Positions 18,891-29,029 of a stretch of 64,000 nt of DNA are shown piece after piece. The notes beneath the pieces were generated by a model. That model saw nothing but the letters and a program-made list of their open reading frames with translations. It ran no database searches and was not told the DNA's origin. Position 1 is the stretch's first letter. Each line of letters starts with the position of its first letter. The stretch covers positions 62,001 through 126,000 of the forward strand of contig PBYQ01000006.1 of assembly GCA_002729695.1 (NCBI GenBank), written 5' to 3'. Made by a program: the position numbers and the translations under genes. Origin of the DNA: Citromicrobium sp. GTDB taxonomy: Bacteria > Pseudomonadota > Alphaproteobacteria > Sphingomonadales > Sphingomonadaceae.

Positions 18891-19859
18891 ATGCCAGACG
18901 ACAATCCGACACCCATCGACCGCCGCGTCATCCCTTCGGTTGCGACCGAAAGCCATTGGCAGGCGGACGATGGTGCGGACATCCGCCGGATCGACTGGCA
19001 ATCGGGGGGCGAGGGCCCTGCGCGCGGCTCGATCCTGTTCATGCCGGGGCGCGGCGACCACTACGAGAAGTACCTCGAAACGCTCGACGAGTGGGCGCGC
19101 GACGGGTGGCGTGTGACCGCGAGCGACTGGCGCGGGCAGGGCACTTCGGGGCGGCTGGGCAAGGATGGTCTGACCGGCCACATCGACGATTTCGGCACGT
19201 GGACCGCCGACCTCGCCGTATTGTGGAGCAAGTGGGTCAAGGAAACGCCCGGTCCGCACGTGCTTATCGGCCATTCGATGGGCGGGCACCTCGTGCTGCG
19301 CGCGCTTATCGAGAAGCGGGTATCGCCCGACGCGGCGGTACTTTCGGCACCCATGCTGGGCCTCGTGGGGATGCCCGCGCCGCTGTGGTTGCTTGGTCCG
19401 ACCTCGAAAATGCTCGCCGGTTTCGGCGATCCGCGCCGTCCAGCCTGGAAAACGAGTGAGAAGCCCGGTGCGCTGCCCGAGGATCGCGGCGCGCTGCTGA
19501 CGCACGATGTCGATCGTTACGAAGACGAGTTGTGGTGGCGCAATGCACGCCCCGGCGTGGCGATGGGGCCGGCCAGCTGGGGCTGGGTCGCCGCAGCAAT
19601 CCGCTCCATGCAGATGATCGAAGAAAAGGGTGCGATGGAGGGCGTCCAGACGCCGGTCATGCTGTTCGGGACCAGCAACGACCAGCTGGTTGCCTGGTCC
19701 GCCATCCAGAACGCTGCGAACCGTCTGCCCAACGCCGAACTCGTTCCCTTCGGCAAGGAGGCGCACCACGAAATACTTCGCGAGGTAGATGAAGTGCGCG
19801 GGCGGGCTATGAGTGCGATTACCGACTTTCTGGATCGCAAAGCACCACAAAGAGCCTAA
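18891..19859 (+). CDS. Alpha/beta hydrolase (monoacylglycerol lipase/lysophospholipase-like)
   Basis: A 322-residue serine hydrolase of the Hydrolase_4 type. The nucleophile elbow GHSMGG places Ser129. The RGQGTSGRLG block is typical of lysophospholipase/monoglyceride lipase relatives, and the catalytic histidine is probably in GKEAHHEIL near the end. No signal peptide is visible, so it should act in the cytoplasm. The ATG at 18891 follows GAGAG; a longer in-frame start at 18828 adds a basic tail that overlaps the promoter region. It is followed nine bases later by the oxidoreductase gene. Confidence 0.87.
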   Translation: MPDDNPTPIDRRVIPSVATESHWQADDGADIRRIDWQSGGEGPARGSILFMPGRGDHYEKYLETLDEWARDGWRVTASDWRGQGTSGRLGKDGLTGHIDDFGTWTADLAVLWSKWVKETPGPHVLIGHSMGGHLVLRALIEKRVSPDAAVLSAPMLGLVGMPAPLWLLGPTSKMLAGFGDPRRPAWKTSEKPGALPEDRGALLTHDVDRYEDELWWRNARPGVAMGPASWGWVAAAIRSMQMIEEKGAMEGVQTPVMLFGTSNDQLVAWSAIQNAANRLPNAELVPFGKEAHHEILREVDEVRGRAMSAITDFLDRKAPQRA

Positions 19860-19868
19860 ATCGGCGCG

Positions 19869-20966
19869 ATGGCCGATTACAACGTTGCGATTATCGGGGC
19901 CGGTATTGCGGGGGCCAGTCTCGCCGCAGAAACCGGTCCGCATCACCGGGTCCTCCTGCTGGAGGCGGAAGACCTGCCCGGCTACCACACGACCGGGCGC
20001 TCTGCCGCGTTCTGGGAAGAATGCTACGGCGGGCCCGAGATAGTCCCGCTAACCCGTGCTTCTGCAGATTTTCTCCGCGCTGGCGGCTTCCTCGCCCCGC
20101 GCGGAGCGCTGTATGTCGGGCGCAAGCAAGATGCAGCGGCGCTCGATGCGTTCGAGGCGCGCTTTGTCGAAACCGGAGCGCATCTGGAGCGGCTTGCGCC
20201 GGGTCAGGCGCAGCAGCAGGTGCCGTTGCTGCGACCGGAGTGGTGCGAAGCGATCTGGCAACCGCAATGCGCCGATATCGACGTGGCTGCGCTGCACCAG
20301 CACTACCTCCGCGCAGCAAAGGCCGCCGGGGTGGCACTGGTCACGCGTGCGCGCATCGAAACGGTCGAGCGCGAGGGAGAAGGGTGGCTGCTGCGATCTG
20401 CAGATGGCCGGGAATGGCGGGCCGAGGCGATCGCCAATGCTGCGGGGGCATGGGCCGATACGCTTGCCGAGATGGCCGGCGCGCGCTCGCTGGGGATCCA
20501 GCCGCTGCAACGTACGATGCTCCAGCTGAAGACGGAACCTGGCCTTCCGCGCGGCGGGCCGCTTACGCTCGACATTTCAGGCCGGTTCTATTTCAAGCCC
20601 GAAAGCGGCGGCTCGATGTGGTTCAGTCCGCACGACGAAACGCCGATGCCGCCCGGCGATGCAGTGCCCGAAGAACTGGCTGTGGCGGAAGGGATCGACC
20701 GGCTGTCACGCGTGATCGAGACCAGATCGCTGAAAGTCGAGCGGACCTGGGCAGGCCTGCGAAGCTTTGCCCCTGACCGCAAACCTGTGATCGGCTGGGA
20801 TGCCTGCGTGCCGGGCTTCTTCTGGTTCGCCGGGCAGGGCGGCTTCGGCATTCAAACCGCGCCTTCGGCGGCGCGGCTCGCCAGCCAAGTGTTCCGCGAC
20901 GCACCGCGCGATGGAATGACCGAGATGCTCGATGCCGAAGGTTTTGCGCCCAGCCGCTTCTCGTAG
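19869..20966 (+). CDS. FAD-dependent oxidoreductase, DadA/glycine-D-amino-acid oxidase type
   Basis: A 365-residue flavoprotein of the DAO family. The FAD-binding GxGxxG is at the N terminus (VAIIGAGIAGASLAAE). The GYHTTGRSAAFWEECYG stretch follows, and the C-terminal FAD contact is in PGFFWFAGQGGFGIQTAPSA. Such enzymes oxidise amino or hydroxy acids; the substrate cannot be told. It sits close behind the hydrolase gene on the same strand. Confidence 0.86.
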   Translation: MADYNVAIIGAGIAGASLAAETGPHHRVLLLEAEDLPGYHTTGRSAAFWEECYGGPEIVPLTRASADFLRAGGFLAPRGALYVGRKQDAAALDAFEARFVETGAHLERLAPGQAQQQVPLLRPEWCEAIWQPQCADIDVAALHQHYLRAAKAAGVALVTRARIETVEREGEGWLLRSADGREWRAEAIANAAGAWADTLAEMAGARSLGIQPLQRTMLQLKTEPGLPRGGPLTLDISGRFYFKPESGGSMWFSPHDETPMPPGDAVPEELAVAEGIDRLSRVIETRSLKVERTWAGLRSFAPDRKPVIGWDACVPGFFWFAGQGGFGIQTAPSAARLASQVFRDAPRDGMTEMLDAEGFAPSRFS

Positions 20967-21088
20967 AGAACCGGAAGGTGGTCGGTTGCACAGGGTTGCA
21001 ATCGCACAATCAACACACAGGAGAGCGCGCAGAACGCCATCGATTCGATCAAGACGAACGGCCCCGAGGCGGAAATCGTCGACAATTC

Positions 21089-21523
21089 CTAGCGGATCGC
21101 GGCCGCCGCATCGCTGGCGAGCTTGTCGACCCGCTCGTTTTCGGCATGGCCGGAATGGCCCTTCACCCAGTGCCAAGTTATCGTGTGCCTGGCATTGAGC
21201 GAAGCGAGACTGCGCCACAGGTCCTCGTTCTTGACCGGTTTCTTGTCCGCGGTCTTCCAGCCGCGTTTCTGCCAGCCGGGCAGCCATTTGGTGATCCCGT
21301 CGATCAGGTACTTGCTGTCGGTATAGAGATCGACCGAACATGGGCGCTTGAGCGCTGACAGAGCCTCTATCGCCGCTGTCATTTCCATGCGGTTGTTGGT
21401 GGTGTCGGCCTCTGCGCCCGACATTTCCTTCTCGGTTGTGCCCTTGCGCAGCAGCGCACCCCAGCCGCCGGGGCCGGGATTACCCTTGCAGGCCCCGTCG
21501 GTGAAAATCTGAACGTCGCTCAT
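21089..21523 (-). CDS. rnhA: Ribonuclease HI
   Basis: A 144-residue ribonuclease that degrades the RNA strand of RNA:DNA hybrids. The DEDD catalytic set is visible: Asp9 ([16 protein letters not shown]), Glu in [13 protein letters not shown], Asp in YTDSKYL and Asp in [11 protein letters not shown]. The start overlaps the thrB stop (ATGA). It is the third gene of a leftward ispH-thrB-rnhA operon, an order seen widely in alphaproteobacteria. Confidence 0.95.
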   Translation of the reverse strand: MSDVQIFTDGACKGNPGPGGWGALLRKGTTEKEMSGAEADTTNNRMEMTAAIEALSALKRPCSVDLYTDSKYLIDGITKWLPGWQKRGWKTADKKPVKNEDLWRSLASLNARHTITWHWVKGHSGHAENERVDKLASDAAAAIR

Positions 21524-22491
21524 AGTGTGAAGGCGGCTTCGCCTTGCTCGCGGTAGAATGCAAGCCGGTGGGCGAACTGCATCGGGTTTTTCCTGCGGAC
21601 GAGCCCGTCGGAAGGTGTGGCGAACCAGTCTTCCACCCGCGTCGCCACAAACCGCAGGCAAGCACCCTGCGCCAGCAGCGGGAGTGCGCCGCGCTCGGCA
21701 TCCGAAAGCCTGCGGCGGCTCTCGTAACCCTCGATCAGCGCATCGCCGATGTCGCGCCGGAAGGCATGATCGGTCGCCCCGAAACTCCACGCCGCATGGG
21801 TCACCGCCAGATCGTAGGCGAACAATCCCGAGCACGCGAAGTAGAAGTCGATCAGGCCGGTTACCCGGTCATCGACGAAGAGAACGTTGTCGGGGAAAAG
21901 ATCGGAATGGATCGTCCCTTCGGGCAGATCGGCGGGCCACAGCTCCAGTATCTCCGTCCCGCAGTCTGGGAGGATTGCTGCCAACCTGGGGTCGATCTCG
22001 TCGAAGCGGCCCACATTGTCGCGCAGCATTTGTACGCAGATCGGGATCGACAGGCTGGAGGCGCGCGATTGCGGGAAGTCGGATGACGCGAGGTGAAGAT
22101 CGGCGAGGGCGACGCCTACCGCATGCGCTTGCCCCGTTTCCGGCTCGTCGATCGAAATGCCGGGGAGAAATTCGATCAGCGCGCAGGGCTTGCCGCGCGC
22201 CTCGCGCATCAGTGCGCCTTCGCGGGTGTGGATCGTGCGCGGCACCGGGAGTTTCTTGGCTGCCAGATGATCGAGCAGCGAGAGGAAGTAGGGAAGGTCG
22301 GCGGCCTGGGTGCGTGCTTCGAAAACCGTGAGGATGAACCGCTGCGATGCTCCGTCGCGTTCGGTTTCGATCAACCAGTTCGAGTTGGAAACGCCCTCCG
22401 CGATACCCTTGGCAGACCGGAGCACGCCGACATCGTAGGCGGCCAGAAAATCGCCGATTTCTGCGGCGGTGAGTTGGGTATAAACTGCCAC
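21520..22491 (-). CDS. thrB: Homoserine kinase (APH-fold, type II ThrB)
   Basis: A 323-residue kinase of the aminoglycoside-phosphotransferase fold that phosphorylates homoserine for threonine synthesis. It opens with [19 protein letters not shown] and has the catalytic [11 protein letters not shown] loop and IDFYFACSG metal-binding motif. This is the alphaproteobacterial form rather than the GHMP-fold ThrB. The start codon is GTG, 22 bases after the ispH stop, and the end is coupled to rnhA. Confidence 0.92.
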   Translation of the reverse strand: MAVYTQLTAAEIGDFLAAYDVGVLRSAKGIAEGVSNSNWLIETERDGASQRFILTVFEARTQAADLPYFLSLLDHLAAKKLPVPRTIHTREGALMREARGKPCALIEFLPGISIDEPETGQAHAVGVALADLHLASSDFPQSRASSLSIPICVQMLRDNVGRFDEIDPRLAAILPDCGTEILELWPADLPEGTIHSDLFPDNVLFVDDRVTGLIDFYFACSGLFAYDLAVTHAAWSFGATDHAFRRDIGDALIEGYESRRRLSDAERGALPLLAQGACLRFVATRVEDWFATPSDGLVRRKNPMQFAHRLAFYREQGEAAFTL

Positions 22492-22513
22492 TGCGCGGCC
22501 CCTTCGGGACCCG

Positions 22514-23500
22514 TCAGTCGACCAGCTGGCGAGGCAGCTTGAAAGTCATCTTTTCTTCGGTGACCAGGATTGGCCGTTCCTCGATCTCACGCCATTCGCC
22601 AAGCTTGGCGATTACTTCTCGGACGAGCGTTTCGGGTGCAGACGCCCCCGCGGTGAGCCCTACGGTGCCGACGCCATCGAGCCATTCGGGCTGGATTTCG
22701 TCAGCCCGCTGGATCAACCGTGCGGGCGTGCCGCAGCGTTCGGCGACCTCGACCAGCCGCAGCGAATTGGACGAGTTGGGCGCGCCGATCACCAGCACCA
22801 GATCACTCCCCGGAGCCAGTTCCTTCACCGCCGCCTGACGGTTGGAGGTCGCGTAGCAAATGTCTTCCGCCTTGGGCGCGGTGATCGAGGGAAAGCGCTC
22901 CTGCAACGCACCGATGATTTCTGCCGTATCGTCGACCGAAAGGGTGGTTTGGGTCAGAAACGCGAGGTTCTCATCGCGCGCGAAGGGCAGTTTCGCGACA
23001 TCCTCGACCGTTTCGACAAGGGTCATCTGTCCCGGTGCGACCTGACCCATCGTGCCGATCACTTCGGGATGGCCGTGATGGCCGATGAAAAGGATGTGCT
23101 TGTCCTTTTCGAGCAGCCGCTCCGCCTGACGATGAACCTTGCTCACCAGCGGGCAGGTTGCGTCGACATAGAGGAGCTTGCGCCGTTCAGCCTCGGCAGG
23201 GACGGCCTTCGGCACGCCGTGGGCACTGAAAACCACCGGCGCATCGTCGGGCACTTCGTCCAGTTCTTCGACGAAAATCGCGCCCTTTGCCTTGAGGCCT
23301 TCGACGACATAGCGATTGTGGACAATTTCGTGGCGGACGTAGACCGGCGCGCCGTACTTTTCGAGCGCACGCTCGACGATCTCGATCGCGCGGTCGACCC
23401 CGGCACAGAACCCGCGCGGGCTAGCGATGAGGATCGTCAGCCCCGGAAGATCCGATTTCGAAGCGGGGAGGATTTGCTCGGCGGGAAAGGCGGCGTTCAT
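22514..23500 (-). CDS. ispH: 4-hydroxy-3-methylbut-2-enyl diphosphate reductase
   Basis: A 328-residue iron-sulfur enzyme making IPP and DMAPP in the last step of the MEP isoprenoid pathway. The three cluster cysteines are in [11 protein letters not shown] (Cys32), [11 protein letters not shown] and [10 protein letters not shown]. The conserved [10 protein letters not shown] and GAPNSSNS substrate-site motifs are intact. A 20-residue N-terminal extension is slightly longer than usual. It is the first gene of the ispH-thrB-rnhA operon. Confidence 0.96.
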   Translation of the reverse strand: MNAAFPAEQILPASKSDLPGLTILIASPRGFCAGVDRAIEIVERALEKYGAPVYVRHEIVHNRYVVEGLKAKGAIFVEELDEVPDDAPVVFSAHGVPKAVPAEAERRKLLYVDATCPLVSKVHRQAERLLEKDKHILFIGHHGHPEVIGTMGQVAPGQMTLVETVEDVAKLPFARDENLAFLTQTTLSVDDTAEIIGALQERFPSITAPKAEDICYATSNRQAAVKELAPGSDLVLVIGAPNSSNSLRLVEVAERCGTPARLIQRADEIQPEWLDGVGTVGLTAGASAPETLVREVIAKLGEWREIEERPILVTEEKMTFKLPRQLVD

Positions 23501-23585
23501 GCCACCCTATCTAGCCATTCTGTTCGCGCGCCGCTAGGTGGCCGGGAAGAGTTCGACGAAAAGACCGATCAGGGACCAGACCAAG

Positions 23586-24236
23586 ATGCATCCTGCGCTC
23601 CGTTACGCCGCCCCCGCCATCGCAGTGCTAGCGCTGACCGGGTGCTCGAAGAAAGGCGATCTGGTGCTCGATCAGGGCGTCGGCGTGCAGGCAGTCAGGA
23701 CGCTTTGCCCGGCCGTCGGAATCCCGGACTATACCGGCGATATCACGACGTTCCGTTCACCCGACAGCCGTCTGGCGAGCGATCTCGATATCGAAGCGAC
23801 AATCACCAACCTGCGCACGACGTGTGACGAAGCGGGCGAGAAGATCTACGCGAACGCGACCTTCGATGTGTACGCCAGCCGTGCCGACACGCGTGGCGCG
23901 CGGACGGTCGAACTGCCTTATTTCTCCGTCGTGCTGCGCGGTGGCAGTTCGGTCGTGACGAAACGCGTCGGCACCGTAAGCGTGACCTTTGCCGATGGGC
24001 AGGACCGCGCGACGGCACAGGGCCAGGCCGGCGCTTTCATCAATCGCGCCGATGCGACCTTGCCCGATGAAGTTCGCGACAAGATCACCCGCCGCCGCAA
24101 GGCGGGCGATGTCGATGCCGCACTCGATCCGATGGCGGACCCGCAAGTACGCGCTGCTGTGCAGGCCGCTACGTTCGAAATGCTGGTCGGCTTCCAGCTG
24201 ACCGAGGAACAGCTCGCGTACAACGCCACTCGCTGA
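23586..24236 (+). CDS. Uncharacterised lipoprotein
   Basis: A 216-residue protein of unknown function. The signal peptide ends in a clear lipobox (LTGC, cysteine at residue 20), so it should be lipidated and face the periplasm. The rest has no recognised domain but reads as beta-rich: DIEATITNLRTTCDEAG, YANATFDVYASRADTRGARTVELPYFSVV and KRVGTVSVTFADGQ. Two cysteines (in TLCPAVG and TTCDEAG) could form a disulfide. It resembles alphaproteobacterial cell-envelope proteins but I cannot assign a family. It lies 66 bases before argS. Confidence 0.75.
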   Translation: MHPALRYAAPAIAVLALTGCSKKGDLVLDQGVGVQAVRTLCPAVGIPDYTGDITTFRSPDSRLASDLDIEATITNLRTTCDEAGEKIYANATFDVYASRADTRGARTVELPYFSVVLRGGSSVVTKRVGTVSVTFADGQDRATAQGQAGAFINRADATLPDEVRDKITRRRKAGDVDAALDPMADPQVRAAVQAATFEMLVGFQLTEEQLAYNATR

Positions 24237-24302
24237 TCTTCGAAGGGCAACCGGCGTGCGCGCTCCCTTGCGGGCGCGGTTAAACCGGCTAAGCGGTCGG
24301 GC

Positions 24303-26063
24303 ATGACCGATACGAACATGTCCGAGAGCAAGACCATCTACGCCGCCTTTGCGGAGCGCATCGACGCCATCCTCGACGCGCTCGAGATGGAAGGCGATTT
24401 ACCTGCCGATACGAACCGCGCCAACGTCGCGGTCGAGCCGCCGCGCGATCCCTCGCATGGCGATATCGCCACTAATGCGGCCATGGTGCTCGCCAAGGCG
24501 GCGAAGACCAATCCGCGCGCGCTGGCGGAGAAGATCGTCACGCACCTCGATCGCGATCCCGATATCGAGAGCGCCGAGATTGCCGGTCCGGGCTTCATCA
24601 ACCTTCGCGTAGTCGGGCGCGCCTGGATCGACGAAGTGCGCGCGATTGCGACGCTGGGCGATGGTTACGGCCAGTCCGCGATGGGCGAGGGCACTCGGGT
24701 CAATGTCGAGTATGTCTCCGCCAACCCGACCGGGCCGATGCACATGGGCCATTGTCGCGGCGCGGTGGTGGGCGATGCGCTTGCCAGCCTGCTCGCCGCG
24801 ACCGGGCACAGGGTTACGCGCGAATACTACGTCAACGATGCCGGCGGGCAAGTCGATGTCCTCGCCCGGTCGGCGCATGTCCGTTACCGCGAGGCGCTTG
24901 GCGAGAATGTCGGCGAGATTCCCGAGGGTCTTTATCCCGGCGACTACCTGATCCCGGTCGGCAAAGCGCTGGCCGAGGAATTCGGAGACAAATACGCCGC
25001 CGCGCCCGAGAGCGAATGGCTGGGGCTGTTTCGCCCGCGCGCGGTCGCTGCGATGATGGACCTCATCCGCGCCGATCTCGCCAAGCTGGGCATCGCCCAC
25101 GATGTCTTCGCTTCGGAGGCAGAGCTGCAGGCCGCGGGCAAGCCCGCCGAGGCCGAAGCCTGGCTGCGCGAGCAGGGCCTCGTCTATGATGGCGAGCTGG
25201 AAAAGCCCAAGGGCAAGACGCCCGACGACTGGGAGCCGGTCGAACTGCCGCTGTTCCGCAGCACGCAATTCGGAGACGATCAGGATCGCCCGATCAAGAA
25301 GTCGGATGGCACCTGGACTTATTTCGGCGCCGACCTCGCCTATCACATGCAGAAGGCGGAAAACGCGGACGCGCTGATCGACATCTGGGGCGCGGATCAC
25401 GCGGGTACGGTCAAGCGGATCAAGGCCGCGGTCGCCGCGCTCGGCGAGGGGAAGGGCACGCCGGTGCCGTTCGACGTCAAGCTAGTCCAGATGGTCCAGC
25501 TGATGCGCAATGGCGAGCCGGTGAAGATGTCCAAACGCTCGGGCAACTTCGTGACGCTGGCCGATGTGGTCGACGAGGTCGGCAAGGATGTCGTCCGCTT
25601 CACCATGCTGACGCGCAAACCGGAAGCACAGATGGATTTCGATTTCGCCAAGGTGGTCGAAGCATCGAAGGACAACCCTGTTTTCTATGTGCAGTACGCG
25701 CATGCGCGCATCTGCTCGACGATGCGCAAGGCGGCGGAAGAAGGCCTCGCGCCATCGGACGAAGCTGTGGACAGCCTGACCGAAGACGACATCGCGCTGA
25801 TCAAGCTGGCTGCGCAGTACCCGCGACTGGTCGAGTCGGCGGCGCAGGCACGCGAACCCCACCGGATCGCCTTTTATCTCTACGATCTCGCAGCCGCGTT
25901 CCATGCCTTCTGGAATGCCGGCAACGATGATCCTTCGAAAAGGGTCATACTGACACAGGATCGAAGCCTGAGCGGTGCAAGGCTTTATCTGGTCGCGCAA
26001 ATAGGTCAGGTAATCCGTAATGGACTTGGTCTCCTCGGTGTGGAGGCCGTTGAGGAGATGTGA
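24303..26063 (+). CDS. argS: Arginyl-tRNA synthetase
   Basis: A 586-residue class I synthetase that charges tRNA-Arg. The N-terminal tRNA-binding domain is followed by the HIGH signature ([21 protein letters not shown]), the KMSKS signature ([13 protein letters not shown]) and the DALR anticodon-binding domain ([18 protein letters not shown]). Length is normal. It starts a long rightward run of closely spaced genes that extends to tatC. Confidence 0.97.
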   Translation: MTDTNMSESKTIYAAFAERIDAILDALEMEGDLPADTNRANVAVEPPRDPSHGDIATNAAMVLAKAAKTNPRALAEKIVTHLDRDPDIESAEIAGPGFINLRVVGRAWIDEVRAIATLGDGYGQSAMGEGTRVNVEYVSANPTGPMHMGHCRGAVVGDALASLLAATGHRVTREYYVNDAGGQVDVLARSAHVRYREALGENVGEIPEGLYPGDYLIPVGKALAEEFGDKYAAAPESEWLGLFRPRAVAAMMDLIRADLAKLGIAHDVFASEAELQAAGKPAEAEAWLREQGLVYDGELEKPKGKTPDDWEPVELPLFRSTQFGDDQDRPIKKSDGTWTYFGADLAYHMQKAENADALIDIWGADHAGTVKRIKAAVAALGEGKGTPVPFDVKLVQMVQLMRNGEPVKMSKRSGNFVTLADVVDEVGKDVVRFTMLTRKPEAQMDFDFAKVVEASKDNPVFYVQYAHARICSTMRKAAEEGLAPSDEAVDSLTEDDIALIKLAAQYPRLVESAAQAREPHRIAFYLYDLAAAFHAFWNAGNDDPSKRVILTQDRSLSGARLYLVAQIGQVIRNGLGLLGVEAVEEM

Positions 26064-26065
26064 CG

Positions 26066-27085
26066 ATGATCGATGGGGACGATCACGAAGAGGACCGGCG
26101 CGATCCCGAAGATCGCACGGAGGAGGGGGCTCCACCAGCCGAGGAATCGCGCACTGACGCGGGTGACACGACGGTAGCCGATAGCCCCGTGGACGCTGAG
26201 GGACACGATGGTTCCGAGCCAACGCCTGAGCCGCAGGGGCCTGCTGAAGAGCAGCCAGCAATGGATCTGGAAGGCGGCTCCGACGAGGGTGGGACCGTCG
26301 CCGAAGCATCCGAAGATTCCACGGCCAGCGACGAGTTGGAAACGAGCGGTGAACCCGAAAGCCTCGACGAGGATGGAGAGTTCGACGGCGCTGCCCTCGA
26401 CGAGGATGACCACGAACACGCTTTCGAGGGCGAAGATCTGGGCCTGGTGAGCGACGACGACGCGCTGCCGTGGCTCGAATCCTCGGACTACGAAGAGATC
26501 GAAAGCGTCGATGCGTGGCGGATTACCGGCTTCGTCGTACTAGGCCTGGTCGTGCTCGCCTTGCTGGTGGGTGGGGTCTGGTACTTTACCAGCCGCACCG
26601 GCGAAGGCACGCCGATTGCCGACGGCAGCACGATCGAAGCGCCGGAAGGCCCATACAAGGAGCGTCCCGAAGACCCCGGTGGCAAGACCTTCGAGGGCAC
26701 CGGCGACATGGCACCCGCGGTTGGCGAGGGTGAAACCAGAGAAGGCCGCCTGGCCAAGAGTTCCGCGACGCCCGAGCCGGTCGCCAAGCCGCCTCAAAAC
26801 ACTGCGCCGAAGCCCGCTCCAGAGCCGAGCGCGTCGAGTGCGCAGGACAACCGCATCGCGGTGCAGGTTGGCGCCTATCGCGACGAAGCGACCGCCGAAA
26901 ATGGGTGGCGCCAGCTCTCTCGCCAGACCGATGCGCTTTCTGGCGTGAAATACCGGATCGTGAAGGGCGAGGCGGATATCGGCACCGTCTACCGATTGCA
27001 GGCCTTGCCGGGCGACATGGCCGCCGCACGCCGGCTGAGCGATGCTCTCAAGGCTGACGGTGTGGCAAGCCAGATCAAGCAGTAA
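26066..27085 (+). CDS. SPOR-domain inner-membrane protein with acidic cytoplasmic region
   Basis: A 339-residue bitopic protein. Residues 1-150 are extremely acidic (57 Asp/Glu, only 4 Arg and no Lys) and should be cytoplasmic and disordered. A transmembrane helix spans about 153-175. A Pro/Ala linker leads to a C-terminal SPOR domain (VQVGAYRDEATAENGWRQL to the end) that binds denuded septal peptidoglycan. This suggests a role at the division site. The ATG at 26066 has GAGGAG upstream at good spacing; a GTG at 26060 overlapping the argS stop is the alternative. It is followed by a terminator-like hairpin. Confidence 0.85.
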   Translation: MIDGDDHEEDRRDPEDRTEEGAPPAEESRTDAGDTTVADSPVDAEGHDGSEPTPEPQGPAEEQPAMDLEGGSDEGGTVAEASEDSTASDELETSGEPESLDEDGEFDGAALDEDDHEHAFEGEDLGLVSDDDALPWLESSDYEEIESVDAWRITGFVVLGLVVLALLVGGVWYFTSRTGEGTPIADGSTIEAPEGPYKERPEDPGGKTFEGTGDMAPAVGEGETREGRLAKSSATPEPVAKPPQNTAPKPAPEPSASSAQDNRIAVQVGAYRDEATAENGWRQLSRQTDALSGVKYRIVKGEADIGTVYRLQALPGDMAAARRLSDALKADGVASQIKQ

Positions 27086-27090
27086 GCGAT

Positions 27091-27118
27091 AGCCGGGCGG
27101 GCGCATGCACGCCCGGCT
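27091..27118 (+). terminator. Hairpin after the SPOR gene
   Basis: A perfect 9-bp stem (27091-27099 with 27110-27118) with a 10-base loop and a short T-run begins five bases after the stop codon. The T-run is only three bases, so termination may be partial. It covers an ATG at 27105 that would otherwise be a candidate nagZ start. Confidence 0.6.
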
Positions 27119-27182
27119 TTCCACCGTCACGGATGGCCAAGTGCTTGCCGCGGGTGAGTTTTCCCGCCACCTTCCAATCGTC

Positions 27183-28205
27183 ATGACGCCAGCAATCTTC
27201 GGCTGTTCCGGCCTCGAATTGACCGCCGACGAACGCGCATTTTTCCGCGAGGCCGACCCTGCGGGCTACATTCTTTTCAAGCGGAACTGCGAGAACCCCG
27301 AACAGCTGCGCCGGCTGACGGACAGCCTGCGCGAAATCCACGGCCGCGATCGGCTGCTTGTCTCGATCGACCAGGAAGGCGGGCGGGTCGCCCGGCTCGG
27401 TCCGCCGGCTTGGCGCAAATGGCCCGCACCTGCCCGCTTCGGCGAACTGTTCGAGCACGCACCCGCATCGGGCATCGAAGCGATGCGCCTGAACAGCGAG
27501 GCGATGGGGACCGAGCTGGCAGCAGCCGGGATCACGGTGGATTATCATGCGCCGTGCGACGTCGCGCGGCCCGAAACCGATGATGTGATCGGGGACCGCG
27601 CGCTGGGTGCGGAGCCGATGCAGGTCGCCGCATTGGGGCGGGCGATCCTGGAAGGGATGGCCTCTGCGGGTGTCGTCGGCTGCCTCAAGCACATGCCCGG
27701 CCACGGACGGGCGACTGCCGACAGCCACAAGGATTTGCCCGTGGTCGAGGCGCCGGATGCGGACCTGAAGATCGACACTGCTCCCTTCGAAAGCCTGGCG
27801 GGTCGCGCGACGATTGGGATGACCGCGCACATCGTATTCACCGATTGGGATGCGGATCGGCCGGCCACGCAATCGCCGTGGGTAATCGAGAACATCATCC
27901 GCCAACGGATCGGCTTCGACGGTCTGCTGATGACGGATGATATCGACATGCAGGCGCTCGATGGCACCATCCCCGAACGTTCGGTGCGCGCGCTGGAGGC
28001 AGGTTGCGATCTGGTGCTGAACTGTTGGGCCAAGCTCGACGACATGACCGGCATTGCAGAGAATTGCGGCCCTATTCGCGAAGAAAGCGCGGCGCGGCTC
28101 GAGCGTGCGCTCGCAAGCGTCGAAATCCCCACCGAACCTGCGGACATCGATGCGCTGGTCGCCATGCGCGATGCCCTGTTTACTGCAGCCGGGCTTTCGT
28201 TGTGA
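27183..28205 (+). CDS. nagZ: Beta-N-acetylhexosaminidase NagZ
   Basis: A 340-residue family 3 glycoside hydrolase that removes GlcNAc from anhydromuropeptides in cytoplasmic cell-wall recycling. It shows SIDQEGGRVARL, the NagZ catalytic-loop motif KHMPGHGRATADSHKDLP with the His/Asp acid-base pair, and the nucleophile aspartate in LLMTDDIDMQAL. The ATG at 27183 gives the usual family length; an upstream ATG at 27105 lies inside a hairpin. The stop overlaps the scpA GTG start. Confidence 0.93.
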   Translation: MTPAIFGCSGLELTADERAFFREADPAGYILFKRNCENPEQLRRLTDSLREIHGRDRLLVSIDQEGGRVARLGPPAWRKWPAPARFGELFEHAPASGIEAMRLNSEAMGTELAAAGITVDYHAPCDVARPETDDVIGDRALGAEPMQVAALGRAILEGMASAGVVGCLKHMPGHGRATADSHKDLPVVEAPDADLKIDTAPFESLAGRATIGMTAHIVFTDWDADRPATQSPWVIENIIRQRIGFDGLLMTDDIDMQALDGTIPERSVRALEAGCDLVLNCWAKLDDMTGIAENCGPIREESAARLERALASVEIPTEPADIDALVAMRDALFTAAGLSL

Positions 28206-29029
28206 TCGACCTGCCCGAAGGGGGCACGGTGGCCGACTTCGGCGATCTCGATGGAGATGGCGGGGACTGGCAGGGAATTGCCGCATCCGGCGGCCGCGAT
28301 GAAACCGCATTGAACCTTTCGCTGGACGGTTGGGAGGGGCCGCTCGACCTGTTGCTGGAGCTGGCGCGCAAGCAGAAGGTCGATCTGCGGCAGATTTCGA
28401 TCCTCGACCTGGTGGACCAGTATCTCGAGTTCATCGACGGTGCGGAGCAGCTCCCGCTCGAGATAGCTGCCGATTACCTCGTGATGGCCGCGTGGCTGGC
28501 GTACCTCAAATCGGCGATGCTGCTGCCCAAGGACGAGCAGGAAGATCCTAGCCCCGAGGAACTGGCGCTTCGCCTCCACCTGCGCCTCCAGCGGTTGGGT
28601 GCGATGCGAGAGGCAGCAAGCCGCCTGATGGCACGCGATCGCGTGGGTCGCGATGTCTTCCTGCGCGGCGCGCCGGAGGGATTGCGGATCGACCGCTCGA
28701 TCGCCTGGCAGGTAGACTGGTACGATCTCGTTCGCGCCTACGGACAGGTGAAGGCGCGCAATTCGCCCGCTTTCCATACAGTGCGAGACCGGCAGGTGAT
28801 GACGCTGGAAAGCGCGCTGGATCGCGTGTCGGGAATGCTCGGGATGAGTCTGGACTGGGTGGAATTGCGAGAATTCCTTCCGCCCGGTGCGGATGCCAGG
28901 CTGCGCAAGTCCGCCATGGCGAGCAGTTTTGTCGCTGCATTGGAACTCGCCCGAACGGGTCGTGCGGAACTCGCGCAGGACGACATCTTCGGCCCCTTAC
29001 GCCTCCGGCGGGTGCGGGCGAGCGCATGA
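28202..29029 (+). CDS. scpA: Segregation and condensation protein A
   Basis: A 275-residue kleisin that bridges SMC heads in the condensin complex and compacts the chromosome. The core begins WEGPLDLLLELARKQKVDL and continues with LPLEIAADYLVMAAWLAYLKSAMLL, a strong ScpA signature. A winged-helix-like C terminus follows. The start is a GTG that overlaps the nagZ stop (GTGA). The first 25 residues are acidic and less conserved, so a GTG nine codons later is possible. Confidence 0.92.
   Translation: MIDLPEGGTVADFGDLDGDGGDWQGIAASGGRDETALNLSLDGWEGPLDLLLELARKQKVDLRQISILDLVDQYLEFIDGAEQLPLEIAADYLVMAAWLAYLKSAMLLPKDEQEDPSPEELALRLHLRLQRLGAMREAASRLMARDRVGRDVFLRGAPEGLRIDRSIAWQVDWYDLVRAYGQVKARNSPAFHTVRDRQVMTLESALDRVSGMLGMSLDWVELREFLPPGADARLRKSAMASSFVAALELARTGRAELAQDDIFGPLRLRRVRASA

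Noticed and set aside
20967..21092. Plus-strand frame ending [23 protein letters not shown] after the oxidoreductase
   Set aside because: The composition looks protein-like and could be a remnant, but there is no start codon after the upstream stop, so no gene can be supported.
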